53,970 nt of DNA from JAEUIG01 sp046349775 (GCA_046349775.1 JAXMBS010000039.1:1-53970); one strand, 5' to 3'; positions 8,957-17,789 are shown, counted from the first letter of the stretch. Translations and numbers: made by a program. The notes: generated from the sequence alone by a model not told the origin.

Positions 8957-9459
8957 CGATTCGGCGCCGCTTGCGCGCGGCGTGCACGCGCGAACCGTTC
9001 GTGTCCTGCATTCTGCGGCCGCGTTCCAGATGCCGCCGACGTGTTGCATCTCGGCAACGTCGCGACGTTGCTTCCCGGCAACCGTGTTGACGGCCGTCAG
9101 CACGTAAGCCGTACAGCGCAGTCGCACTACAACGTCGCTGACCTTCGGCTGCCGTGGGTCGCGGCGATCTGTCGCAATTTGCAACATTTTTCTGCGGAAC
9201 GGCCGCCAGGTGTGGCCGGTGAGCTATCGTCGAATGACGAACTGAGTCGTCTCAGGTGCGTGCTGCTGACGTCAAGCAGCGCCGTCTTTCCTCGCGGACC
9301 TCGCACCGGTAGTCGCGTCCCTGGGGGCGCTTTTGGGGCAAGGGTGTCGCCGATCCGATGTCTGGACCGGCCAATTGACACCGAGCCCGATCCGTTCCGG
9401 CCCGATCGACATTCATCATCGCACACGTTGCCGGCACGCTGTTCGAAGACGACACACCA
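8957..9459. other. Intergenic region with perfect palindromes
   Basis: No convincing gene. Two palindromes stand out: an 18-bp perfect one at 9054-9071 (GCAACGTCGCGACGTTGC) and a 22-bp one with a single mismatched pair at 9083-9104 centred on TGACGGCCGTCA. They lie about 360-400 bases before the Gly/Ser-repeat gene. No oligo-T follows them, so operator-like sites are as likely as terminators. Confidence 0.5.
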
Positions 9460-10452
9460 ATGAAGACGCTCGAGATTCTTGAAGGTTCCTGCCGACGACT
9501 TGTTGACATCACAACCAGCCAGCGCATTCGTCGCTCGTTGCCGTTCGTGATCACGTCGATTGCCGCGTTGATCAGCCCGTTTCCGGCCGTCATGCAGGAT
9601 GTAAACGTCTTTGCGAAATCCAGCGGCACCGGCAATGGAGGCAGCGGCAATAGTGGGACGAGCAATGGTGGCTCCAGCAACTCCGGCGGGAGCGGAAACG
9701 GCAACGCCGGCACCGGCAACAACGGCAATGGAGTCGGCGGCAGTGGCAGCGGCAACAACGGCAACGGCAATGGCGGCAACGGGAACGCCGGAGGCGGCAG
9801 TAACGCGGGCGGAAATGGAAATGGCAATGCCGGCAATGGAAATAACGGAAACGGAAACGGCGGCAGCGGCAGCGGCAACAACGGCAATGGCAATGGCGGC
9901 AACGGCAATGCGGGCGGCGGGAGCTCTGGCGGAAGCAGCGGCGGTGGCAGCAGCGGCGGTGGCAGCACCGGCGGTGGTAGTACCGGCGGTGGTAGTACCG
10001 GCGGTGGCAGTACAGGCGGCGGTAGCTCCGGCGGCGGTAGTTCGGGTGGAGGTAGCTCCGGCGGTGGTAGTACAGGCGGCGGCAGTACAGGCGGCGGCAG
10101 TACAGGCGGCGGCAGTACAGGCGGCGGTAGCTCGGGTGGAGGTAGCTCCGGTGGCGGCAGCAGCTCTGGCAGTGGGACTCAAAACTCGAGCGCGGCGGAT
10201 CAGGCACGAGCCGCTGCCGTGGCGGAGATCAACGCGGCATATGCTGAGCTGTCGTATGGCGGCAGCGACTTCTACCTGCGGGGCGCCAGCGTCTGGCTCG
10301 CCTGGGTGCCGGAGTCGATGACGAATGGCGATAATGCCCTGCTGTCAGGGAACAACGCACTCGCTATCTGGAACTACAACGACGCCCAGAGCAAAGCGGC
10401 GGCAGCCCGTCGCTGGATCTCGTCGTCGGTGCGATTCGCGTCCGCTCGCTAA
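9460..10452 (+). CDS. Gly/Ser/Asn-rich low-complexity protein
   Basis: The 330-residue protein has three parts. An N-terminal 50 residues include a hydrophobic stretch (P-F-V-I-T-S-I-A-A-L-I) resembling a signal peptide or anchor. A repeat region (about 50-240) goes from G-N-G-N-G-G units to G-G-G-S-(S/T) units. A globular C-terminal 85 residues is rich in Ala, Trp and Tyr (A-E-I-N-A-A-Y-A-E-L). The repeats resemble flexible linkers, so a surface or envelope tether with a C-terminal functional domain is plausible but not proven. The opposite strand is also open because of the repeat composition; this strand is preferred because its non-repetitive ends look protein-like. I recognise no family. 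Confidence 0.65.
   Translation: MKTLEILEGSCRRLVDITTSQRIRRSLPFVITSIAALISPFPAVMQDVNVFAKSSGTGNGGSGNSGTSNGGSSNSGGSGNGNAGTGNNGNGVGGSGSGNNGNGNGGNGNAGGGSNAGGNGNGNAGNGNNGNGNGGSGSGNNGNGNGGNGNAGGGSSGGSSGGGSSGGGSTGGGSTGGGSTGGGSTGGGSSGGGSSGGGSSGGGSTGGGSTGGGSTGGGSTGGGSSGGGSSGGGSSSGSGTQNSSAADQARAAAVAEINAAYAELSYGGSDFYLRGASVWLAWVPESMTNGDNALLSGNNALAIWNYNDAQSKAAAARRWISSSVRFASAR
9918..10170 (+). repeat. 12-15 nt tandem repeat encoding G-G-G-S-(S/T)
   Basis: Tandem units of the type GGCGGTGGTAGTACC occur with third-position and Ser/Thr variation. Homogeneous blocks (ACAGGCGGCGGC) suggest recent unit expansion. Length variation between strains would be expected. Confidence 0.8.
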
Positions 10453-10584
10453 CTGACCTTGCGTGATTCTGGAACGGATGGCGAATGCGACCATCTCTCC
10501 ATGATCTCCATTTCATGAGCGAACACGCCTGCCGAGTGGGGAGAAGGTGGCCGAAGGCAATACTGTTCGGCACGACGTGTGCTT

Positions 10585-10657
10585 CCCCCTCTCCCCCGCG
10601 AAACGCGTTGAATTCAGGACGGGCGGCGCTCGGGGGAGAGGGCCGGGGTGAGGGGTC
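10585..10657. repeat. Interspersed GC-rich inverted repeat
   Basis: A CCCCTCTCCCCCG arm (10586-10598) faces CGGGGGAGAGGG (10631-10642), followed by CCGGGGTGAGGGG. The form is that of a short non-autonomous repeat (REP/MITE-like) rather than a terminator, as no T-run follows. The rest of the 10453-11015 gap shows no gene. Confidence 0.55.
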
Positions 10658-11015
10658 TACATAAGATCTCTGATGTTCGATTGAGCGGATTCCTGTCTCG
10701 AATTGATGATCGAGCGTCGCTCGGCACATTCAATCGCCGTCAGTACTTGTCGAATTGCGGTGTCAATCCCTCCGGGCAACTATCGAGCCGAACAGTATTG
10801 GGCCGCAGGCCGGATGCGGGGGGGGGGAGGCCGCTTTTTCAGTGTGTCTCATAATCGTGCATGGTCGTTTTGAGACCCTCAATGCCTCTACTCCATACCC
10901 CCTCGCTCGACTTCCCGGCCTGACGGCCTAAAATCGAGCCGGCGCTGCTCGCCGCGCCCCTGGTTCGCCGCCGGCGCTCTTGTGCGTTGGCCCGTCGGCA
11001 CTGCAGGAGGATGAA

Positions 11016-13259
11016 ATGGACGTCTGGCCGGGCCGCCCGTATCCCCTGGGCGCCACCTGGGACGGGAAGGGAGTCAACTTCGCCGTCTTCTCGGAAAACG
11101 CAGAGCGGATCGAGCTCTGCCTGTTCGACACCGCCCAGGATGCGTGCGAGACACATTGCATCCCGGTCTCCCAACGGACGGACTTCGTCTGGCATTGCTA
11201 CATTCCCGGGCTCGAAGCTGGGCAGCTCTACGGGTTTCGTGCGCACGGCCGCTACGAACCGCAACATGGCTTGCGGTTCAATCCGCACAAAGTGCTGCTG
11301 GATCCGTACGCCAAGGCGGTCGGCCGCAACCTCAAGTGGTCCGATCGGATGTTCGGCTACCGTGTCGGGCATGTTGACCAGGATCTGTCGTTCGACGAAC
11401 GGGACAACGCCGAGTACGCCCCGCTGGCGGCCGTCATCGACCGCCGCTTTCGCTGGGGGAGCGACCGCCCGCTGCGCACGCCGTGGCATCAGACGGTGAT
11501 CTACGAGCTGCACGTCCGCGGGTTGACGATGCTCAACCCGCACGTGCCGGAGCCGCTGCGCGGCACCTATGCGGGACTCGCCAGCAGCCCCGTCATCAGC
11601 CATCTCAAAAAGCTGGGAATCACGGCCGTCGAACTGATGCCGGTCCACTACCGCGTGGATGACCGGCACCTGGTTGAACAGGGGCTGAACAATTTCTGGG
11701 GCTACAACACGCTGTCGTACTTTGCGCCGGATACGCGGTACTCGTCGACGCGCTCGCCGCAGGGGACCGTCAATGAGTTCAAGCGGATGGTGCGCACGCT
11801 GCATCGTGCGGGAATCGAGGTGATCCTCGACGTGGTTTACAACCACACGGGAGAGGGGAATCACTTCGGGCCGACGCTGTCGCTGCGGGGGTTGGACAAC
11901 TCCAACTATTACCGGCTGGTCGGGAACAACCGCCGGTTCTATATGGACTACACGGGCTGTGGGAACACGCTGAACATGCTCTCGCCGCGGGTGCTGCAGC
12001 TGATTATGGACAGCTTGCGGTACTGGGTGACGGAGATGCATATCGACGGGTTCCGGTTCGACCTGGCGGCGGCGCTCGCCCGCGAGCTGCACGCCGTGGA
12101 CAAGCTCGGGGCGTTCTTCGACATCATCCACCAGGATCCGGTCCTGTCTCAGGTGAAGCTGATCGCCGAACCGTGGGATCTCGGCGAAGGGGGGTACCAG
12201 GTCGGCAATTTCCCCGTGGGCTGGACGGAATGGAACGGACGCTATCGCGACACCGTGCGGAGCTTCTGGCGCGGCGACGGGCACGCCGTTTCGGAATTCG
12301 CCACGCGGCTGACCGGCAGCAGCGACCTGTACGAGCACAACGGCCGCCGCCCCTATGCGAGCATCAATTTCGTGACCTCGCATGACGGGTTCACGCTGCA
12401 CGATCTCGTCTCGTACAACCACAAGCACAACGAAGCCAATCGCCACGGCAATCAGGACGGGGAGAACCACAACATCTGCTGGAACTGCGGCGTCGAGGGA
12501 CCGACGGACGAGCCGGAGGTGCTCCGCTTGCGTGAACGGCAGAAACGGAACTTCCTCGCGACGCTCATGCTCTCGCAAGGGGTTCCCATGCTGCGCTCGG
12601 GGGACGAGCTCAGCCACACGCAACAGGGAAACAACAACGCCTACTGCCAGGACAACCAGATCAGTTGGCTCAGGTGGGACCTGTCGGCCGATCAGCAGTT
12701 GTTTCTGGAGTTCGTCGGCCGCGTGATCCGGCTGTGGCGCGGGAATCCCGTGTTCCAGCGCCGGCAGTTCTTCCAGGGACGCGAGATTCGCGGCGCGCGC
12801 GTCAAGGACATCCACTGGCTGACTCCCAGCGGCCAGGAGATGAGCGACGCCGACTGGCACTCCGGCCATGCACGCTGCCTGGGGATGCGTCTGGAAGGGG
12901 CCATGCAGGATGAAGTGGACGATCGGGGGCGGCCGGTCGTCGGCCAGACAGTGCTGCTCATGATGAACGCGACGTCGGAGCGGCGCCGTTCGCCGTGCCG
13001 GCGCTCGTGGACGACGCGTCGTGGCGGGTCGCCGACACGGCCCGCAAGCGGTTCGCGGCGGCGGTTTCGCCCGGGGACAGCTACGCACTGCAACCGCGAT
13101 CGATGGCGATTCTGCAGTTACGGACGCAGCCGGCAGGCCACCGGCCTCGTCGGCCGTTCGCTCAAGTCGCTGTTCTCGGCGAAACATCGATCGGAGTCGC
13201 CGGCTCCTCTGGCAGAGGTTGTCGAGCACATTTCCGGTGCTCCCGTCCCGCAGGCGTAA
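11016..13259 (+). CDS. glgX: Glycogen debranching enzyme GlgX
   Basis: Hydrolyses alpha-1,6 branches of glycogen limit dextrins. An N-terminal carbohydrate-binding module (about residues 1-130) is followed by a GH13 barrel. Catalytic residues are visible: nucleophile D349 in F-R-F-D-L, acid/base E385 in A-E-P-W-D, and stabiliser D457 in S-H-D-G-F. A strong AGGAGG five bases before ATG 11016 fixes the start. The last stretch is odd. From about 12978 the frame becomes Arg/Ser-rich, while the +1 frame reads P-F-A-V-P-A-L-V-D-D-A-S-W-R and Y-A-L-Q-P-R-S-M-A-I-L, the expected GlgX C terminus. Near 13125 the original frame resumes with plausible protein. So two compensating indels, real or sequencing errors, probably garble about 50 residues. 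Confidence 0.93.
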   Translation: MDVWPGRPYPLGATWDGKGVNFAVFSENAERIELCLFDTAQDACETHCIPVSQRTDFVWHCYIPGLEAGQLYGFRAHGRYEPQHGLRFNPHKVLLDPYAKAVGRNLKWSDRMFGYRVGHVDQDLSFDERDNAEYAPLAAVIDRRFRWGSDRPLRTPWHQTVIYELHVRGLTMLNPHVPEPLRGTYAGLASSPVISHLKKLGITAVELMPVHYRVDDRHLVEQGLNNFWGYNTLSYFAPDTRYSSTRSPQGTVNEFKRMVRTLHRAGIEVILDVVYNHTGEGNHFGPTLSLRGLDNSNYYRLVGNNRRFYMDYTGCGNTLNMLSPRVLQLIMDSLRYWVTEMHIDGFRFDLAAALARELHAVDKLGAFFDIIHQDPVLSQVKLIAEPWDLGEGGYQVGNFPVGWTEWNGRYRDTVRSFWRGDGHAVSEFATRLTGSSDLYEHNGRRPYASINFVTSHDGFTLHDLVSYNHKHNEANRHGNQDGENHNICWNCGVEGPTDEPEVLRLRERQKRNFLATLMLSQGVPMLRSGDELSHTQQGNNNAYCQDNQISWLRWDLSADQQLFLEFVGRVIRLWRGNPVFQRRQFFQGREIRGARVKDIHWLTPSGQEMSDADWHSGHARCLGMRLEGAMQDEVDDRGRPVVGQTVLLMMNATSERRRSPCRRSWTTRRGGSPTRPASGSRRRFRPGTATHCNRDRWRFCSYGRSRQATGLVGRSLKSLFSAKHRSESPAPLAEVVEHISGAPVPQA

Positions 13260-13407
13260 CTCCTTGCTGGCACAGAGGCTATCTCGCCTTCCGGCCCGCG
13301 CTAGCCCCAGTGCCGCTAGCCGGGTATCTCGCACGCGTGCGCCCTGCCTGTTACTGTGACGACCGTTCGCCAGAGCACATTTCCACAGTCTGACACGGAG
13401 TGACCCT

Positions 13408-14754
13408 GTGTGGTCGTTTGAGTTGCTGGTCATGGTCCTGATGGTGGCCATCAACAGCGTGTTTGCCGCTTATGAGATCGCGCTCGCCTCGATCGGACTG
13501 GGACGTCTCGACACGCTCGCCAACCAGCACCGTGGGGGCGCGGCGGCGGCGCTCAGGATGCGCAACAATATGGAGGCGAGCCTGGCCGTGGTGCAGCTTG
13601 GCATCACGCTGGTTGGGGCGATTGCGGCGGCGACCGGCGGCGCCGGCGCCGGCGACTTGATCAAGCCGTCGCTGCTGAATCTGGGGCTCTCGCCGGGGGT
13701 CGCTCAGTTTCTGTCGATCGCGCTGGTCGTCATTCCGCTGACCGTCGTGACGATCATCTTCGGTGAGCTGGTGCCCAAGGTCTACGCCCTGCGCCACAAG
13801 GAGTTCGTGTGCCTGAAGCTGTCGCCGCTGATGGAGTGGTTTGCCATCAGCGTCTGGCCGGCGGTCTGGTTTTTCGAGACGTCGGTCGACGTGATCATGC
13901 GCTGGGGCACGCGGCTGCAACCGAAATCGGGCCAGCCGGGACACTCGGACGAAGCCGCCCTGCAGGAACTCCGGGCGATCGCAGCCCTGGCCCGCATGTC
14001 GCGGCTGATCGGCGCGCGCGAGGAGGGAATCATCGTCAACGCCGCGCGGCTCTCGAACCTGCCGATTCGGCGGATCATGCTGCCGGCGGAATACATCAGC
14101 ACGCTGAACCTCGACGACGAACTGGCCGACGCGCTGATCGCGGCACACCACGACATGCACACGCGGTTCCCCGTGACGCAGCAGCACGGCGACCCGCAGT
14201 CGATTATCGGCTACGTCAATTTCAAGGACATCGTCGCCTGCATGCGCATCTCCCCGCATGAACCGTCGATCAAGGCCATTGTCCGGCCGCTGTCGACGCT
14301 GCAGGCGGAGCAGTCGGTCTCTTCGGCGCTCGAACAACTGATCCGCGAACACCATCACATCGCGCTCGTGCGCGACTCCGCCGGCGGCGTGGTGGGAATG
14401 GTGACGCTGGAGGACATCATCGAGGAACTCGTCGGCGAGATTCACGACGAGTTCGACCGGCTTCCCGCCCACATCACGTCGTCCGGCGCCGGCTGGGTCG
14501 TCGGCGGTGGCACCAGCCTGTCGCAACTCGCGAAAATCACCGGCATTGACCTGCCGATCGACGCCGACGCCCACACACCGCCTCCGGCGACCCTCAATGA
14601 ATGGGTGCTGCGGCGGCTGGGCCGTCCGGTCGATCGCGGCGAGGAGGTCAAGCAGGACGGGATCCGCATCCTGATTCGCAAGGAACGACGCCAGGCGGTC
14701 CAGGAAGCCCAGGTCAGCCGGGAGAGCACGCCGGCGAAGGCCGGGCGGACATAA
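13408..14754 (+). CDS. Hemolysin C/CorC-type CNNM transporter with CBS pair
   Basis: The 448-residue membrane protein has an N-terminal DUF21 (CNNM) domain with about four helices (residues 3-160), including N-S-V-F-A-A-Y-E-I-A and F-G-E-L-V-P-K. A CBS pair follows (about 205-330; V-G-M-V-T-L-E-D-I-I-E-E closes it), then a CorC_HlyC C-terminal domain (about 350-425). Family members are linked to Mg2+/Co2+ transport; the CBS pair likely senses adenine nucleotides. The start is GTG at 13408, with CGGAG seven bases upstream. The frame is clean. The preceding 148 bases hold no gene. Confidence 0.92.
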   Translation: MWSFELLVMVLMVAINSVFAAYEIALASIGLGRLDTLANQHRGGAAAALRMRNNMEASLAVVQLGITLVGAIAAATGGAGAGDLIKPSLLNLGLSPGVAQFLSIALVVIPLTVVTIIFGELVPKVYALRHKEFVCLKLSPLMEWFAISVWPAVWFFETSVDVIMRWGTRLQPKSGQPGHSDEAALQELRAIAALARMSRLIGAREEGIIVNAARLSNLPIRRIMLPAEYISTLNLDDELADALIAAHHDMHTRFPVTQQHGDPQSIIGYVNFKDIVACMRISPHEPSIKAIVRPLSTLQAEQSVSSALEQLIREHHHIALVRDSAGGVVGMVTLEDIIEELVGEIHDEFDRLPAHITSSGAGWVVGGGTSLSQLAKITGIDLPIDADAHTPPPATLNEWVLRRLGRPVDRGEEVKQDGIRILIRKERRQAVQEAQVSRESTPAKAGRT

Positions 14755-14919
14755 ATCCGCTGATCACCCGCAATCAAAACCGGGCGTTCGTCATCTACCG
14801 CCTTTGAGAAGTCAAATTTCAAATCTTCCGTTAACGCCGGGCGACGGCCTCTTCCTCGTGGTCCATCGGCACGCTAGCTTACGATCCCGAATCAACCTTC
14901 CCAATCGGTACAGCGGCAC

Positions 14920-15861
14920 ATGGCGACAATCTTGGTGACCGGCGGCGCGGGCTTCCTGGGCAGCCACCTCTGCGAAAAGCTGATTGAGCGCGGCCACGAC
15001 GTCATCTGCGTCGATAATTTCTTTTCCGGCCGCAAGACGAACGTCGCGCATCTCGTCGGACATCCGCAGTTCGAATTGATCCGGCACGATATCGTCCATC
15101 CGCTGCACCTGGAGTGCGACCGGATTTTCAACCTGGCCTGCCCGGCTTCTCCGGTGGCGTACCAGTACAACCCGATCAAGACGATCAAGACGTCCACGGT
15201 CGGCATGGTCAACATGCTCGGCCTCGCCAAACGCTGCCGGGCGCGGCTGCTGCACACATCGACGTCGGAGGTCTATGGCGATCCCGACGTCCATCCGCAG
15301 ACGGAGGACTACTGGGGCAACGTCAATCCGATCGGCCCGCGCAGCTGCTACGACGAAGGCAAGCGCGTCGCCGAATCGCTCTGCATGAACTATCACCTCG
15401 CGCACGACGTGCAGGTGCGGATCGTGCGCATCTTCAACACGTACGGCCCGCGGATGGCGCCCGACGACGGCCGCGTGATCTCCAACTTCATCCTGCAGGC
15501 GCTCCGCGGCGACCCGCTGACGATTTACGGAGAAGGAACGCAGACCCGCTCCTTCTGCTACGTGGACGATCTCATCGACGGCTTCCTGCGGATGATGGAC
15601 CAGGACGACCATCCGGGCCCGATTAATCTCGGCAACCCCGTCGAGAATACGATGATCGAACTCGCGCAGGCCGTGCTGGAGGTGACCGGCTCCAAGTCGC
15701 CGCTGGTCCACAAGCCGCTGCCGAAAGACGATCCGCGCCGGCGTTGCCCCGACATCACCCGCGCGAAGCAAGTCCTGCAATGGACGCCGCGCGTGCCGCT
15801 GCGCACCGGCCTGGAACGCACGGTCGCGTATTACCGGCAACAGCTCGGCATCGCGAAATGA
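14920..15861 (+). CDS. UDP-glucuronic acid decarboxylase (UDP-xylose synthase)
   Basis: Converts UDP-glucuronate to UDP-xylose with bound NAD+, supplying a sugar donor for surface polysaccharide. The 313-residue extended SDR starts with T-G-G-A-G-F-L-G-S-H. It shows F-N-L-A-C-P-A-S-P, the Ser/Thr block S-T-S-E-V-Y-G-D-P, the catalytic Y-D-E-G-K-R (YxxxK), and N-T-Y-G-P-R-M. Together these are characteristic of UXS enzymes rather than dTDP-glucose dehydratases. It is cytosolic, with no membrane anchor, unlike eukaryotic UXS1. No polysaccharide cluster adjoins it in this window. It marks the right edge of the housekeeping block; the next genes are accessory. Confidence 0.94.
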   Translation: MATILVTGGAGFLGSHLCEKLIERGHDVICVDNFFSGRKTNVAHLVGHPQFELIRHDIVHPLHLECDRIFNLACPASPVAYQYNPIKTIKTSTVGMVNMLGLAKRCRARLLHTSTSEVYGDPDVHPQTEDYWGNVNPIGPRSCYDEGKRVAESLCMNYHLAHDVQVRIVRIFNTYGPRMAPDDGRVISNFILQALRGDPLTIYGEGTQTRSFCYVDDLIDGFLRMMDQDDHPGPINLGNPVENTMIELAQAVLEVTGSKSPLVHKPLPKDDPRRRCPDITRAKQVLQWTPRVPLRTGLERTVAYYRQQLGIAK

Positions 15862-15928
15862 GACGGAGTGGTCTGCCGCGTCGTATCCTGAAGTGAGATC
15901 GCCGGCCAGGAGTTCGGAACGCGGGTTG

Positions 15929-16234
15929 CTATTTCTTGTCCCACCGGCTTCTAATCTGTCGCCAGGTCTGGGAATTTCCTGCCCCTCGGTGCTGTGCCCA
16001 TGCAGTGGCATCCGCCAGCACTCTTGAGCCTGGGAGTCCGCAGCGGCAGTACAGAGCCGCTGGTGCAAATACCGTCGTCTGCAACGTCTCGACAGTCGCA
16101 CCGCTGATTGTGCCACGCCCGAAGAGCCACCACATACAGCCCCAACTCGACAGATAGGACGAGAGCAGCAGCACCACGACCGCCTGCGCCATTGCGGCCT
16201 GTCTGACGATTCGGCGTCGGCGGGTGAACGGCAT
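15929..16234 (-). CDS. Small membrane protein, paralogous family copy 1
   Basis: The 101-residue protein has a basic start (M-P-F-T-R-R-R-R-I-V), one hydrophobic helix (about residues 15-40), then a C-terminal part with L-Q-T-T-V-F-A-P and L-P-G-S-R-V-L. The same order recurs in copies at 17031, 18090, 18621, 24449, 31615 and 31968. A positively charged N terminus predicts N-in/C-out topology in the cytoplasmic membrane. It begins 22 bases after the stop of the upstream 222-residue gene and probably shares its transcript. It is closest to copy 2, sharing L-Q-T-T-V-F. Function unknown; I know of no named family. Confidence 0.7.
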   Translation of the reverse strand: MPFTRRRRIVRQAAMAQAVVVLLLSSYLSSWGCMWWLFGRGTISGATVETLQTTVFAPAALYCRCGLPGSRVLADATAWAQHRGAGNSQTWRQIRSRWDKK

Positions 16235-16256
16235 CTTGGGATCGCGTAGAGATGAG

Positions 16257-16925
16257 CTACGTTTCGGCGACTAATAAACGCAGTAGGTCGGAGACTCGCG
16301 CATAGTCAGAAGATGCAAATTCGACGGCGCCCGTGTTCAATACTTCGTAGTCCTCCCTTTCGGCGTGCCGAACCTGCGTTATCGTAGGGACCAGGGTCGC
16401 GGCGATGTCGTGCCTCTGTAACAGGTCGATCAGCTGGTTTGCTTCGCCTGGCACCAGCATCTCCACTCGGACGGTTGGATCAGACGGCGCGCCGCGCGTT
16501 TTCGAAGATTCGAGTCCACTGATCCAGCGTTGAACGACCCGGCCCGCAATGATGTCGGTAGCATTCGACGAAGTGAGGCGTTGCACCGCCGATTTGGGTG
16601 GCTCGACAACGATTGGTGCGGCATCAGCGGATGTTGGTCGAGGACTCTGGTGTCGTTGAGACGCCCAACTGGCGCGGAGCCGGGTGATGCGACGGCCGAC
16701 TTCGGCGATCCACACTGCAGGGTCTTCGAGACGGCTGAAGTTGTACCGCGGAATGCCTTTGGTGCCGGCGCGTTCGTAGATTGCAATCGCCTTCAACTGA
16801 TTCCAGTTGTCACACTTGCTGCCGTCAGCCCCCACACCGATCCACAGTATGCGGTCAGCGTCGAACCGCACAGGCCACCGGTATCCGGCGAGTGGACCTC
16901 CGGAGAGTTCGACGTCGCAATGCAT
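16257..16925 (-). CDS. Hypothetical protein, 222 residues
   Basis: Intact frame with a soluble-looking product. The N-terminal half is compact (M-H-C-D-V-E-L-S-G-G-P-L-A-G-Y) and the C-terminal half contains E-M-L-V-P-G-E-A-N-Q-L-I-D-L-L-Q-R-H. A short Pro/Ser-rich linker near residues 90-115 joins them. No signal peptide or helix of membrane type is seen. An AAAGGA element lies 7 bases before the ATG, and a TATGAT hexamer lies about 40 bases upstream of it (16964-16969, complement). It is followed 22 bases later by a family membrane protein, suggesting a two-gene transcript. I do not recognise the family. Confidence 0.6.
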   Translation of the reverse strand: MHCDVELSGGPLAGYRWPVRFDADRILWIGVGADGSKCDNWNQLKAIAIYERAGTKGIPRYNFSRLEDPAVWIAEVGRRITRLRASWASQRHQSPRPTSADAAPIVVEPPKSAVQRLTSSNATDIIAGRVVQRWISGLESSKTRGAPSDPTVRVEMLVPGEANQLIDLLQRHDIAATLVPTITQVRHAEREDYEVLNTGAVEFASSDYARVSDLLRLLVAET

Positions 16926-16969
16926 GGAGCATTCCTTTGCGGTCAGCTGACGTGCCTGGACGCATCATA

Positions 16970-16998
16970 CCTCGGGCTGGGTAGTGGTACAGTTTGAA
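16970..16998 (-). repeat. CCCACTACCC repeat, copy C
   Basis: Read on the minus strand it begins TTCAAACTGTACCACTACCC and matches copies A (18550) and B (19435) over most of 29 nt. It lies just downstream of the family gene at 17031-17354. Confidence 0.6.
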
Positions 16999-17030
16999 AT
17001 TCTCCGCCGCGGAATTCGGCGCGCGGGGTG

Positions 17031-17354
17031 CTATCGGCTGTGGTTCTCACGCGATTGGTTCTGGGCGTCGCGGTATTCTCGCCACGTCATCGGATTACCC
17101 GATCCTCGAAGATGCGCCCAACCGGACATATCAGTCAGCAGATCGGTGCCAGGATATTCATGTTGGCTGTAAGAGCGGATCGGTTCAAAGACTGTCGTCT
17201 GTAGTCGCCCGACGGTCCCGAGGCTCCACGATCCCCGCCCAGCGAGCCAGAACATACCGACATAGCTGACTACGTAGCCGTTCAGCAGCAGCAGCACGAC
17301 CGCCAGCGCCATCACGGCGCGTTTGACGATCCGTTGGGGGCGGGTGGCGGGCAT
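17031..17354 (-). CDS. Small membrane protein, paralogous family copy 2
   Basis: The 107-residue product starts M-P-A-T-R-P-Q-R-I-V-K-R-A-V, has one transmembrane helix (about residues 13-38), then W-L-A-G-R-G, L-Q-T-T-V-F-E-P-I-R-S-Y and E-Y-P-G-T-D-L-L-T-D. The F-x-P-(I/L)-x-x-Y...P-G core is shared with the other copies. The ATG at 17354 is preferred over an in-frame start at 17390, because the basic R-R-I-V segment then sits at the N terminus as in the paralogues. The C-terminal half is predicted outside the membrane. Not recognised as any named family. Confidence 0.7.
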   Translation of the reverse strand: MPATRPQRIVKRAVMALAVVLLLLNGYVVSYVGMFWLAGRGSWSLGTVGRLQTTVFEPIRSYSQHEYPGTDLLTDMSGWAHLRGSGNPMTWREYRDAQNQSRENHSR

Positions 17355-17412
17355 GGGAGCATCCTGCAGTACCGCCCATCGGCGCGACACGTCCAGTGCG
17401 AAGGCGGCTCAG

Positions 17413-17439
17413 CGGCGGCTGGGTAGTGGGTCGATTTAA
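17413..17439 (-). repeat. CCCACTACCC repeat, copy D
   Basis: On the minus strand it reads TTAAATCGACCCACTACCC and overlaps the TAA stop of the 17436 gene. It is the most diverged of the four copies. Confidence 0.5.
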
Positions 17440-17777
17440 TCCGAAATCGTCGGATGAGCGGGTGGGCTATCAGTTGAGATGTCCCGAAGACGGCAGCGGT
17501 CGCCTCGCTCGGTCCACCACACAAGAATCCCACGCGATTCGGCAAGTTCGATCATCAACTCGCTGTTACGGATAGCCAAGTGGAGGGCTTGCAGCGCATC
17601 CTCGCCAAGTGCACGCAACTCGGCAGGATGATCCGCACCCGGAATACGGCAACGGCACTCCCATTCGGACCCATTGTGAAAACATGTGAATGACAGGACC
17701 GCCTGAGAGTCCCCAGCGAGATTCGATACCGTGACGGCGCGTTCAATCGTGAACATCAGACTCGATGCGGCGGCCAT
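17436..17777 (-). CDS. Small hypothetical protein (possibly DUF6968-like)
   Basis: The 113-residue soluble product contains E-R-A-V-T-V-S-N-L near the start, W-E-C-R-C-R-I-P-G and a G-E-D-A-L-Q-A-L-H-L-A helix. The pattern recalls small DUF6968-type proteins, but this is a weak recollection, not a match. ATG 17777 lies exactly 6 nt after TATGAT (17784-17789, complement), itself preceded by TGG as in an extended -10. An ATG at 17756 is possible, but the promoter geometry favours 17777 and a leaderless mRNA. The neighbours are family membrane proteins with the same start geometry. Confidence 0.6.
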   Translation of the reverse strand: MAAASSLMFTIERAVTVSNLAGDSQAVLSFTCFHNGSEWECRCRIPGADHPAELRALGEDALQALHLAIRNSELMIELAESRGILVWWTERGDRCRLRDISTDSPPAHPTISD

Positions 17778-17783
17778 CCCCAC

Positions 17784-17789
17784 ATCATA
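17784..17789 (-). promoter_or_regulatory. Extended -10 (TGGTATGAT), 6 nt before ATG 17777
   Basis: Minus-strand TGG-TATGAT-GTGGGG-ATG. Transcription would begin at or next to the start codon. Confidence 0.5.

Noticed and set aside
9918..10170. CRISPR array
   Set aside because: The repeats are coding, contiguous and without unique spacers.
9127..10182. Minus-strand Thr/Ala repeat frame opposite the Gly/Ser gene
   Set aside because: It reads the same tandem repeats in reverse. Its non-repetitive ends do not look like protein.
10839..13454. 871-codon open frame on the minus strand opposite glgX
   Set aside because: It is an antisense shadow of a high-GC coding region, rich in Arg, Val and Pro with no domain. 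glgX motifs on the plus strand are decisive.
13351..16116. Long minus-strand frames opposite the CorC and UXS genes
   Set aside because: Shadow frames with Arg/Val-rich composition. The plus-strand genes are intact and well recognised.
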